Below, one piece after another: positions 1-5,609 of a stretch of 6,118 nt of DNA; within the stretch, counting starts at the first letter, position 1; every line of letters starts with the position of its first letter. A program made the translations under genes and the position numbers. Under the pieces are notes generated by a model. That model was not told the DNA's origin. It ran no database searches and was given only the letters and a program-made list of their open reading frames with translations. The DNA is taken from the NCBI GenBank assembly GCA_025354615.1, contig JANXMO010000490.1:1-6118 (forward strand). Reading direction: 5' to 3'. Source of the stretch: Burkholderiales bacterium. Its GTDB lineage: Bacteria; Pseudomonadota; Gammaproteobacteria; Burkholderiales; Burkholderiaceae_C.

Positions 1-406
1 GGTTCGACTGAGTGTCGGTCCAGCCCGAAGGCGCGTCCCCATCGACCCCAAGCAGAAGGTGGTTCCACTGCGCGATCAGCCAGGCCCGTCCTGCCGGAGT
101 CCGCTCAAGCTGCATGGTCACGATTGCGGGATCGCGTTTCAGGGTCTTACCCAAGCAAGCGGCCTCTTCACGGCGATCTTTGTCCCACGCCGGTCCGGGA
201 TCACGGGCGATCATGGCGAGTTCGATCCGACGTTCGATCTCACACGACTGGCAATGATCGACCCGGATCGAGGCGAGCACGGCCAGCCGTAGCTCGTTCT
301 CCTGGAAGTCATCCTGGGGAGTCAACGCCGGCAACCAGGCGGCATAGCGCTGATTCTTTGCGGCTTCCACGAGGCCACCTTGGCCGCCTTTGCGGCGGCC
401 CAGCAC
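1..406 (-). CDS. Partial conserved hypothetical protein, 3' end beyond the left edge
   Basis: A minus-strand frame is open from the left edge up to a TGA at 515-517. Its third codon positions are mostly G or C, as expected of a real gene in GC-rich DNA, and the product has normal composition. I chose GTG at 404-406 as the likeliest start because a short GGA lies just upstream. The frame stays open to 514, so the true start may be further out, or the 5' end may be lost. Visible traits are a Gly/Arg-rich beginning (GRRKGGQGG), a helical middle with DHCQSCEIERR, then a Trp-containing block (PGPAWDKDRREEA) and TPAGRAWLIAQW. This order loosely recalls a family of uncharacterised proteins I associate with Planctomycetes and other large genomes, but the resemblance is from memory and weak. 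It is divergent from the flavoprotein gene. Function unknown. Confidence 0.5.
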   Translation of the reverse strand, partial: MLGRRKGGQGGLVEAAKNQRYAAWLPALTPQDDFQENELRLAVLASIRVDHCQSCEIERRIELAMIARDPGPAWDKDRREEAACLGKTLKRDPAIVTMQLERTPAGRAWLIAQWNHLLLGVDGDAPSGWTDTQSN

Positions 407-501
407 ATTTTTCCAGGGCGTGACGCGCCGTTGCAATACACGACCACCAGCCCGGCCCTCCAGCGTGCGCTGGGTGTTGTCGTCGCGACGCCAGACGCCC
501 G

Positions 502-1740
502 GTGATGCCGCCCGTCAACTTGGCCGCATCGCCTTTCGATGTGGTGGTCATCGGCGCCGGCGCCGCCGGTTTGTATTGCGCTGGGTTGGCCGGGCAACGC
601 GGCTTGCGTGTTTTGGTGATCGACCATGCGGCGCGGGTGGCGGAAAAAATCCGCATTTCCGGCGGCGGACGTTGCAATTTCACCAACCGCGACGTAACGC
701 CCGCAAACTTCCTGTCAGCCAACCCGCATTTTTGCCGCTCGGCGCTGGCGCGCCACACGCCGGGCCATTTCATTGAGCTGCTGCAACGCCACCGCATCGC
801 CTTTCATGAAAAACACAAAGGCCAGTTGTTTTGCGATGGCAGCAGCGAACAAGTCATCCAGACGCTGCTGGCCGAGTGCGCGACAGGCCAGGTGGTGCGT
901 TGGCAACCGTGTGCTGTGCACGCCATCCGCCACGGCGGCGCCGGCTTTGAGCTGGACACGGCTTGCGGCGCCGTTGGCGCTTCACAGCTGGTGGTCGCCT
1001 GCGGCGGCCTGTCGATTCCAAAAATCGGCGCCACCGACTTTGGCTTGCAAGTTGCTCGCCAATTCGGCCACCAAATCGTGGAGACCCGCCCTGCCCTTGT
1101 GCCGCTGACATTCGCGCTGACCGACTGGGCGCCGTTTTCAGCGTTGGCAGGCCTGTCGCTCAGCGCCCGCGTAGCCACCGGCAACGCGGGCGCACGCGGC
1201 CTGTTCGAGGACGGCTTGCTGTTCACGCACCGCGGGTTGAGCGGACCGGCGATTCTGCAAATCTCGAGTTATTGCACGCCGGGGACGCCCCTCGAGATCG
1301 ACCTCGCACCCGGGCATGATCTTGCGGCTGAGCTGATTGAAGCAAAGCGCAGCTCGCGCCGCACGCTGGTCAACGAATTGGCGCAGCGGTTGCCACGCCG
1401 CCTCGCAGAAATATGGATTGCCGACCATTCGGGCGCGCATCAACCGCTGCCCGCGCTACGCGACCGTGACTTCACGGCCATCGCGCAGCAGCTGCACAAG
1501 TGGCTGTTGACGCCTTCCGGTACCGAGGGTTACCGCAAGGCGGAAGTCATGCGTGGCGGTGTCGACACAAGGCAGTTGAACTCGACCTCGATGCAAAGCA
1601 CGCTCCAACCGGGCCTGCATTTCATCGGCGAAGTCGTCGATGTGACCGGCTGGCTGGGCGGCTATAACTTCCAGTGGGCCTGGTCGAGCGCGGCGGCGTG
1701 CGCTTTTGCACTGCAGCCGGGCCGACGCGCCGCGCATTGA
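502..1740 (+). CDS. yhiN: YhiN/HI0933-family FAD-dependent oxidoreductase (BaiN/RdsA-like flavoprotein)
   Basis: A 412-residue protein, the usual size for the family (about 390-420). The N-terminal Rossmann dinucleotide-binding motif is [10 protein letters not shown] (residues 14-23), with the acidic end of the second strand at Asp41. The family signature [10 protein letters not shown] is at 53-62. Near the C-terminus is the second FAD-contacting block, [14 protein letters not shown] (376-389), followed by [12 protein letters not shown]. The protein is expected to be a soluble cytoplasmic flavoprotein with tightly bound FAD. Relatives include E. coli YhiN and gut BaiN, and the physiological substrate is generally unsettled. 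GTG at 502 and ATG at 505 are both possible starts; neither has a clear Shine-Dalgarno sequence, and I kept the longer. The rpsU promoter candidate begins right at its stop codon, so the two genes are probably separate transcription units. Confidence 0.93.
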   Translation: MMPPVNLAASPFDVVVIGAGAAGLYCAGLAGQRGLRVLVIDHAARVAEKIRISGGGRCNFTNRDVTPANFLSANPHFCRSALARHTPGHFIELLQRHRIAFHEKHKGQLFCDGSSEQVIQTLLAECATGQVVRWQPCAVHAIRHGGAGFELDTACGAVGASQLVVACGGLSIPKIGATDFGLQVARQFGHQIVETRPALVPLTFALTDWAPFSALAGLSLSARVATGNAGARGLFEDGLLFTHRGLSGPAILQISSYCTPGTPLEIDLAPGHDLAAELIEAKRSSRRTLVNELAQRLPRRLAEIWIADHSGAHQPLPALRDRDFTAIAQQLHKWLLTPSGTEGYRKAEVMRGGVDTRQLNSTSMQSTLQPGLHFIGEVVDVTGWLGGYNFQWAWSSAAACAFALQPGRRAAH

Positions 1741-1743
1741 CGC

Positions 1744-1749
1744 TATACT
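1744..1749 (+). promoter_or_regulatory. rpsU: Candidate -10 element of the rpsU promoter
   Basis: TATACT lies four bases after the flavoprotein stop codon and 65 bases before the rpsU ATG, and matches TATAAT at five of six positions. No good -35 is found 16-18 bases upstream; the sequence there is GC-rich. The nearby TTGACG at 1737-1742 is only one base away and cannot be its -35. Transcription from here would begin around 1756 and include the hairpin at 1771-1790 in the leader. Confidence 0.4.
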
Positions 1750-1770
1750 GCGCCGTTTTGTGGCCCACCC

Positions 1771-1799
1771 GTGCCGCGGCCCGCGAGCACATTTTTATT
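1771..1799 (+). terminator. Terminator-like hairpin and T-run in the rpsU leader
   Basis: GTGCCGC (1771-1777) pairs with GCG-A-GCAC (1783-1790), leaving a GGCCC loop and one bulged A. It is followed at once by ATTTTTATT. This has the form of an intrinsic terminator. It may end flavoprotein transcripts. If rpsU starts at the TATACT-linked promoter, it lies inside the rpsU leader and could act as an attenuator. Sequence alone cannot decide between these. Confidence 0.5.
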
Positions 1800-1814
1800 G
1801 GATTCAGACCTTAC

Positions 1815-2027
1815 ATGACTACGATTCGCGTCAAAGAAAACGAGCCGTTCGATGTGGCATTGCGCCGCTTCAAGCGCACCATCGAAAAGCTCGGCCTGTT
1901 GACCGATCTGCGTGCCCGCGAGTTTTACGAAAAACCAACCGCCGAGCGCAAACGCAAAAAAGCCGCCGCCGTCAAACGCCACTTCAAACGCGTGCGCAGC
2001 ATGCAGCTGCCCAAGAAGCTGTTCTGA
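1815..2027 (+). CDS. rpsU: 30S ribosomal protein bS21
   Basis: The 70-residue product begins [20 protein letters not shown] and continues into the basic helical stretch [19 protein letters not shown], ending LPKKLF; this is bS21 over its full length. bS21 sits on the 30S platform near the anti-Shine-Dalgarno end of 16S rRNA and helps initiation. The protein form is that of Comamonadaceae-type betaproteobacteria, not Burkholderia, judged from memory. The frame is open upstream to 1674, but only the ATG at 1815 gives the canonical N-terminus. No good Shine-Dalgarno sequence precedes it: the nearest purine run, GGA at 1800-1802, is 12 bases away. A terminator follows the stop by about 30 bases, so most transcripts should be monocistronic. 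Confidence 0.98.
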   Translation: MTTIRVKENEPFDVALRRFKRTIEKLGLLTDLRAREFYEKPTAERKRKKAAAVKRHFKRVRSMQLPKKLF

Positions 2028-2057
2028 CCGTTTGGGCTTTTATTAAGCCGACATCAC

Positions 2058-2087
2058 AAAGCCCGCTTGCACGCGGGCTTTTGTATT
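2058..2087 (+). terminator. Rho-independent terminator after rpsU
   Basis: AAAGCCCGC (2058-2066) and GCGGGCTTT (2073-2081) form a perfect 9-bp stem with a TTGCAC loop, followed by a T-rich tail (TGTATT). A second, weaker hairpin sits just before it: GGCTT (2035-2039) pairs with AAGCC (2045-2049). Position and form fit the end of the rpsU transcript. Confidence 0.88.
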
Positions 2088-2114
2088 GATGCCATCCACT
2101 TTCTTGATTTGAAT
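2086..2114 (+). promoter_or_regulatory. yqeY: Possible promoter for yqeY
   Basis: TTGATG (2086-2091) and TTGAAT (2109-2114) are separated by 17 bases and each match the sigma-70 consensus at four of six positions. Placed after the terminator and just before yqeY, they could drive it, but transcription would begin only about five bases before the ATG and give a nearly leaderless message. The match is weak; readthrough from rpsU is the alternative. Confidence 0.25.
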
Positions 2115-2125
2115 TGCCACCCGCC

Positions 2126-2575
2126 ATGTCCAGCCTCAAAGACCGCATTACTGACGACATGAAGGCTGCGATGCGTGCCAAAGACGCACTGCGCCTGTTG
2201 ACCATTCGGGGCCTGCTGGCCGCGTGCAAACAGCGCGAAGTCGATGAACGGATCGACCTTGATGACGCCGCTGTCATCGCCATCGTCGACAAGCTCGTCA
2301 AGCAGCGAAAAGATTCGATCGCCCAGTTCACCGCCGGTCAGCGGCCCGATCTGGTTGAAAAAGAAGCCGCTGAGTTGAAAGTGCTCGAGGGCTACCTGCC
2401 ACAGCGGCTGTCGGCGGAGGCGGTAGCCGCCGAGGTGGCAGCGTTGGTGGCAGAACTTGATGCGAAGGGCCCGGGTGACATGGGCCGCGTCATGGCGGCC
2501 GTCAAGGCCCGTCTCGCAGGGCAGGCGGACATGGCGGCCGTCTCGGCAGCCGTCAAAAACGCACTCGCTCGTTGA
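2126..2575 (+). CDS. yqeY: GatB/YqeY domain-containing protein
   Basis: A 149-residue protein, normal for stand-alone YqeY. Family marks in order are MSSLKDRITDDMKAAMRAKD at the N-terminus, LVKQRKDSIAQF (57-68), E..ELKVLEGYLPQRL (80-95) and MGRVMAAVK....G.ADMAAVSAAVK in the C-terminal half (119-144). The fold matches the tail domain of the GatB subunit of the tRNA-dependent amidotransferase, which contacts tRNA; the role of the free protein is not firmly known. A TTG at 2114 in the same frame is possible, but ATG 2126 gives the conserved N-terminus. No Shine-Dalgarno sequence is visible. YqeY commonly follows rpsU in proteobacteria. The next gene starts 16 bases after its stop and is probably cotranscribed. 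Confidence 0.95.
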   Translation: MSSLKDRITDDMKAAMRAKDALRLLTIRGLLAACKQREVDERIDLDDAAVIAIVDKLVKQRKDSIAQFTAGQRPDLVEKEAAELKVLEGYLPQRLSAEAVAAEVAALVAELDAKGPGDMGRVMAAVKARLAGQADMAAVSAAVKNALAR

Positions 2576-2591
2576 AAACCGAAAGCCGGTG

Positions 2592-2936
2592 ATGGCCCTG
2601 CCCTCTCTTCAAAAACTGGACAAAAGGGTGTCCGTGGCCGCACAGCTTTCGGTTGATGACGTACAGGCGCTGGCGGCCGCCGGCTTCAAGAGCATCATCA
2701 ACAACCGTCCCGACTTTGAAGGCGGCCCCGATCAGCCGACCGCCCAGGCCATTGCCGCAGCGGCTGCGGCAATGGGCCTGGTGTGCGTTCACCAACCCGT
2801 CAGTCCTTCGGTGCAAACGGCGCAAGACCTGGCCCGGTTCGCCCAGCTGGTGGCCGAACTGCCGCCGCCCATCGTGGCGTTTTGCCGCAGCGGTACGCGT
2901 TCCGGCAAGCTCTACAAAGGCGCATTCGGCGGTTGA
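2592..2936 (+). CDS. DUF442/TIGR01244-family protein (beta-lactamase-hydrolase-like phosphatase or sulfurtransferase domain)
   Basis: The 114-residue product shows the DUF442 pattern. An early VSVAAQLSVDDVQALAAAGF (13-32) leads to SIINNRPDFEGG (34-45), then VHQPV (66-70), and the Cys-containing active-site loop VAFCRSGTRS (95-104) with Cys98 and Arg103. This is a dual-specificity-phosphatase-like fold, and some members are fused to sulfide:quinone oxidoreductase or persulfide dioxygenase, hinting at sulfur chemistry; no sulfur gene is nearby. ATG 2592 was chosen because everything upstream in this frame overlaps yqeY and is not family-like. GTG 2589 is adjacent. The protein stops only 11 residues after Arg103, where relatives I remember go on for some 20-30 residues, so it may be C-terminally short. 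It converges on the gene at 2961-4547 with a 24-base gap. Confidence 0.85.
   Translation: MALPSLQKLDKRVSVAAQLSVDDVQALAAAGFKSIINNRPDFEGGPDQPTAQAIAAAAAAMGLVCVHQPVSPSVQTAQDLARFAQLVAELPPPIVAFCRSGTRSGKLYKGAFGG
2745..2780. repeat. Long near-perfect inverted repeat inside the DUF442 gene
   Basis: The left arm 2745-2760 (CAGGCCATTGCCGCAG) is the reverse complement of the right arm 2764-2780 except for one extra base in the right arm; the loop is CGG. The inner 12 bp (2749-2760 with 2764-2775) are uninterrupted. It encodes the alanine run QAIAAAAAAMGL, and alternating GCN codons make part of the symmetry easy to reach, but the flanking ATTGCC/GGCAAT and CAGG/CCTG arms are not explained by that. Confidence 0.8.
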
Positions 2937-2956
2937 AGCGGCGCTTTTGCTGCTTC
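2935..2956. other. Hairpin between convergent genes
   Basis: GAAGCGGC (2935-2942) pairs with GCTGCTTC (2949-2956), with one G-U pair and a six-base loop. It fills the gap between the two converging stop codons. No T-run follows on either strand, so it is at best a weak bidirectional terminator. Confidence 0.3.
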
Positions 2957-2960
2957 GCAT

Positions 2961-4547
2961 TCATCGGCGGTTCGTTGCCACCGTTCTCGCACCGCGGTCA
3001 AAAATAAGTGAGGGGCCGCTTCCGAGACGGTCGATGTCCTGTGTTTCGGACAGGTTCAACAAGGCCAGTGCTGCACTGGCTTCGTCGACACCGGCAGACG
3101 GTGGATCGGAGCGGTTGGCCCAAGCCAAAGCAAATGCCAGTGATTGAGCTGCTTTTTCAGGCAGTGCGCGTGCGGCAAAAATCAACAAGTCCGCCACATC
3201 TTCTTCGTCGCTGATGTGATTGTCAGCCGCGATTTGAAGCACTTGCTCGGGCGTTTTCAAATGGTCAATAGCCAATAAAGCTCTCAAACGCGTAAAACCA
3301 TTGGGCAGCCGCTCGTCATGAAGCGTTTCTAACGCCATCTGCGCTTGCCGGTGTACGAGGTGATGTTGAGCAGTATCGGTAACGCCCGCCTCTTGCAATT
3401 GAGTCACAAATTTTTCGGGCAACACGGTGGGCCGAATGTCTTTCAACACAGCACCCAACAACGGCCATTTTTCTGGCACGGGCGCTGTGCGAACAAGATC
3501 TGTATGGCGCTTCGAAGCGGCCAGTAACGCCCCACCCGACGGCATGGCTGGCAATTCAGTCGACCGGCCGCCATCACCAGGCCAACGATCATGTGCCCAA
3601 CTCAGTGCGTATTCATACAAGATGACGTCACCTTTTTTGCTCTTCACCAACTCAGCATAGGCCTGCATGTCATGGATTTCATCCGGGTTTGTGATGTGAT
3701 GCTTTGAGGCTATTTGAGAGATGTCACCTTCCGGCTTGTCTTCGATTACTGCCATCGCTCGAAGTCGTGTGTGAGCATTGGGACGGTTGTCGCCTGCAGC
3801 GGTCAGGTCCGCCAAGCGGCCATGCTGGCGTAGAAAAGCTTTGTCGTCCTCGTGCCGAATGTTCAGCGGAGCAGCATGTTGCTCCAGCATTTGCGCCGTC
3901 ATGCCGGATTCAATTTGTGCGAGTGTTATGGCCAGTCGCACGGGCCCAGACCGCCCGGCTTCAACCGGTGCTCGGCATCCAAACAGCCGTTGCGCTTTGC
4001 GCGAAGCAGCATCCGTTGCGGGGGGTAACTTTTTTTGTTGAAGCTTGAGGTCGTCCGTTGCAATCAAAACCTCCTGCTGACTCAAATGGCCTTTTTCGCC
4101 TTCTGCGAGGATGTTTTCAAGCAGTTCGAAAGCGTTAACGTGAAGTTCGCTGATGAGCGGACTGGCCGCAGAAAGCTGCTCGACGGTTTTTTGAAATGAT
4201 TCCAAACGGCCATGAATGTACGAGGCAGCAAAACTGTTTGATCCCGCCAACGGATGTCGATGGCTACGCAAGTCTTCCACACTTACAGGCATTCGACGAG
4301 ACGACTGAATCGTTACGGAAGGCGCCGCAGCGCTCATGGCTATGGAGTTGCCGGTTTGTGGGGAAGCTGGAGTCCCTCTGCGAAGATCAGGCGTCAAGCC
4401 ATCGAGCGTCGGTAGTGTGCGTGGCGCCGCAACATCACGAGAAGGCGACGTTTCGCGTGGTTGTCGTGAAGTGGGAGGCGGCAGAGACGACGAACGTGGT
4501 GAGCGATTACCGTACACAGACAGCTCCATTACACACAACGCACACAT
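2961..4547 (-). CDS. Uncharacterised helical-repeat protein, candidate type III secreted effector
   Basis: A 528-residue protein I do not recognise. Residues 1 to about 100 are rich in Ser, Pro and Arg with little hydrophobic order; this composition is typical of type III secretion signals, and no Sec signal or membrane segment is seen. From about 105 the sequence is helical. A repeat begins TRLRA at 260 and again at 419, each with QIA, an H-I pair and an ALxWA end at the same offset; a weaker copy begins at about 204. No catalytic motif is evident. ATG 4547 and ATG 4529 (residue 7) are both plausible starts, and neither has a clear Shine-Dalgarno. A perfect PIP/hrpII-type box lies 53 bases upstream. 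Sampled lines of the gene are 43-50% GC against 63-78% in flanking genes, suggesting transfer. It follows ku on the same strand after a 143-base gap but probably has its own promoter. Confidence 0.8.
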   Translation of the reverse strand: MCALCVMELSVYGNRSPRSSSLPPPTSRQPRETSPSRDVAAPRTLPTLDGLTPDLRRGTPASPQTGNSIAMSAAAPSVTIQSSRRMPVSVEDLRSHRHPLAGSNSFAASYIHGRLESFQKTVEQLSAASPLISELHVNAFELLENILAEGEKGHLSQQEVLIATDDLKLQQKKLPPATDAASRKAQRLFGCRAPVEAGRSGPVRLAITLAQIESGMTAQMLEQHAAPLNIRHEDDKAFLRQHGRLADLTAAGDNRPNAHTRLRAMAVIEDKPEGDISQIASKHHITNPDEIHDMQAYAELVKSKKGDVILYEYALSWAHDRWPGDGGRSTELPAMPSGGALLAASKRHTDLVRTAPVPEKWPLLGAVLKDIRPTVLPEKFVTQLQEAGVTDTAQHHLVHRQAQMALETLHDERLPNGFTRLRALLAIDHLKTPEQVLQIAADNHISDEEDVADLLIFAARALPEKAAQSLAFALAWANRSDPPSAGVDEASAALALLNLSETQDIDRLGSGPSLIFDRGARTVATNRR

Positions 4548-4563
4548 GTGCTTTACAGGTTTG

Positions 4564-4569
4564 ATTGTT
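4564..4569 (-). promoter_or_regulatory. Candidate -10 hexamer downstream of the PIP box
   Basis: AACAAT on the minus strand lies 31 bases after the PIP-type box. PIP promoters carry a YANNNT -10 at 30-32 bases; this hexamer fits except for A in place of the first pyrimidine. Transcription would begin roughly ten bases before the ATG at 4547, implying a very short leader or use of the second ATG at 4529. Confidence 0.35.
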
Positions 4570-4600
4570 GTCGCAGCAGCTGCCAGGTGCGTGCCGTTTT

Positions 4601-4625
4601 ACGAAGAGAACGTCTAGAAACCGAA
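4601..4625 (-). promoter_or_regulatory. PIP/hrpII-type box (TTCGG-N15-TTCGT)
   Basis: Read on the minus strand, TTCGG (4625-4621), exactly 15 bases, then TTCGT (4605-4601). This fits the plant-inducible-promoter consensus TTCGB-N15-TTCGB, equivalent to the hrpII form TTCG-N16-TTCG. These are the binding sites of AraC-type activators HrpX (Xanthomonas, Acidovorax) and HrpB (Ralstonia) in front of type III secretion genes. A further TTCGT at 4631-4627 precedes it but is not at the right spacing. With uniform bases, a perfect match in this 143-base gap on one strand is expected by chance about once in a thousand. Confidence 0.75.
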
Positions 4626-4690
4626 AACGAAGCACCGCTTTTTTCAAAAGCTTTCTGTAATGATTTTGGAAAAGCGCATTGGCGGCTGCG

Positions 4691-5599
4691 TCAGCCGACC
4701 TTGCGTCGAGGGCCATTTGCCTGTTTGGCCACTGGCTTGGCAGTGCCTTTTGATTTCTTGGCGGTGGCGGCTGTCAGCAGGTGGTTGCCGCCGCGCAGGC
4801 TGCGCTGCAGTAGTTCGGTCAAGTCGACAACATTGTTTGCAGCGGCTGTTTCTTCAAGCTTGATGGGTTGAGCGACGTCTTCCGTCTCGCCAGCTTTGAC
4901 TTTTTTTTCAACCAACGCCATCACCTCGGCCGTGAAGGTGTCGTGGAACTGATCAGAATTCCAGTCAACAGTGAGTTCGTCAACCAATTGCTCGGCCATC
5001 TTGAGTTCGCGCGCAGTGAGGCCAGCGGCTTTGGCGCCGCTGGGCGGCAGATGCAGCGCTTCAATGTCGCGTATCGACTCGCCCCAGCGCAGCAGGTTGA
5101 GCACCAGCGCAGCGCCGCACGGCACCAACGCAGCCAGGTGCTGTTTGTTGGCGATGACAACGCGCGCAAGCCCCAAGCGCCCGGTGCTGAGCAGGGTTTC
5201 GCGCAGCAAGGCATACACCTTTTCGCCCTTGCCGATGGGCTCCAGGTAATACGGCCGGTCGAGGTAGAGAAACGGCAGCTGGGTGTTGGGCACGAAGGCT
5301 TCGATGTCGATGCTTTGCGTGCTTTGGGGATACGCCGCCTTGATTTCCTCGTCGCTCAGCACCGCGTATTCACCATTGCCGGTGGCCACGCCTTTGACAA
5401 TGTTGTCCTTGTCGATTTCCTTGCCGGTCTTTTTGTTGATGCGCTTGTAGCCGACCGGGTCCATCGTGCGTTTGTCCAACCAGTCGAAATCGATGCCTGT
5501 TTCACGGGTAGCGGAATGAAGGGCGACGGGAATGTGCACCAGCCCGAAGCTGATGGCGCCTTTCCATAGCGCATGGGTGGTGCTGGCGTGCGAGGGCAT
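4691..5599 (-). CDS. ku: Bacterial Ku, DNA end-binding protein of NHEJ
   Basis: A 302-residue protein of usual length for bacterial Ku. Ku homodimers form a ring around double-strand break ends and recruit LigD. Visible marks are LWKGAISFGLVHIPVAL near the N-terminus (11-27), LDRPYYLEPIGKGEKVYALL (113-132), ARVVIANKQHLAALVP (145-160) and the conserved NNVVDLTELLQRSL (255-268) at the end of the core. A Lys/Arg-rich tail follows (277-302, AKKSKGTAKPVAKQ then PRRK), of the kind that adds DNA binding in many bacterial Kus. ATG 5599 is supported by AAAGG six bases upstream. That Shine-Dalgarno directly follows the ligD stop codon (TGAAAGG), so translation is probably coupled to ligD. A 233-codon antisense frame lies across this gene and is a shadow. 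Confidence 0.97.
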   Translation of the reverse strand: MPSHASTTHALWKGAISFGLVHIPVALHSATRETGIDFDWLDKRTMDPVGYKRINKKTGKEIDKDNIVKGVATGNGEYAVLSDEEIKAAYPQSTQSIDIEAFVPNTQLPFLYLDRPYYLEPIGKGEKVYALLRETLLSTGRLGLARVVIANKQHLAALVPCGAALVLNLLRWGESIRDIEALHLPPSGAKAAGLTARELKMAEQLVDELTVDWNSDQFHDTFTAEVMALVEKKVKAGETEDVAQPIKLEETAAANNVVDLTELLQRSLRGGNHLLTAATAKKSKGTAKPVAKQANGPRRKVG

Positions 5600-5609
5600 G
5601 AAGCGCCTT

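Noticed and set aside
309..797. 162-codon minus-strand ORF spanning the left-edge gene and the flavoprotein start
   Set aside because: It changes coding context midway and overlaps two better-supported frames; composition is Trp/Arg/Pro-rich as in noncoding frames.
804..1226. 140-codon minus-strand ORF inside the flavoprotein gene
   Set aside because: Shadow of the flavoprotein: Arg/Pro/Ala-rich composition, no motif, no ribosome binding site.
1737..1749. TTGACG next to TATACT as a complete promoter
   Set aside because: The two hexamers are separated by one base, so they cannot be -35 and -10 of one promoter; only the TATACT was kept.
2491..2542. 13-base direct repeat CATGGCGGCCGTC in yqeY (2491 and 2530)
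   Set aside because: Both copies encode the conserved MAAV segments of YqeY; explained by the protein sequence and codon preference.
2954..2975. Plus-strand TTCGC...TTCGT pair
   Set aside because: The spacing is 12 bases, not 15, and no gene starts downstream on that strand.
3704..4048. Plus-strand ORFs opposite the 528-codon gene
   Set aside because: Short, Cys/Pro/Arg-rich antisense frames; the minus-strand frame is uninterrupted and carries internal protein repeats.
4632..4690. Terminator for ku in the gap before the next gene
   Set aside because: Only a six-pair AT-rich stem with a three-base loop and no T-run on the minus strand was found.
4868..5569. 233-codon plus-strand ORF across ku
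   Set aside because: It lies antisense to a clear Ku gene, resembles no family, and such long mirror frames are common opposite GC-rich genes.
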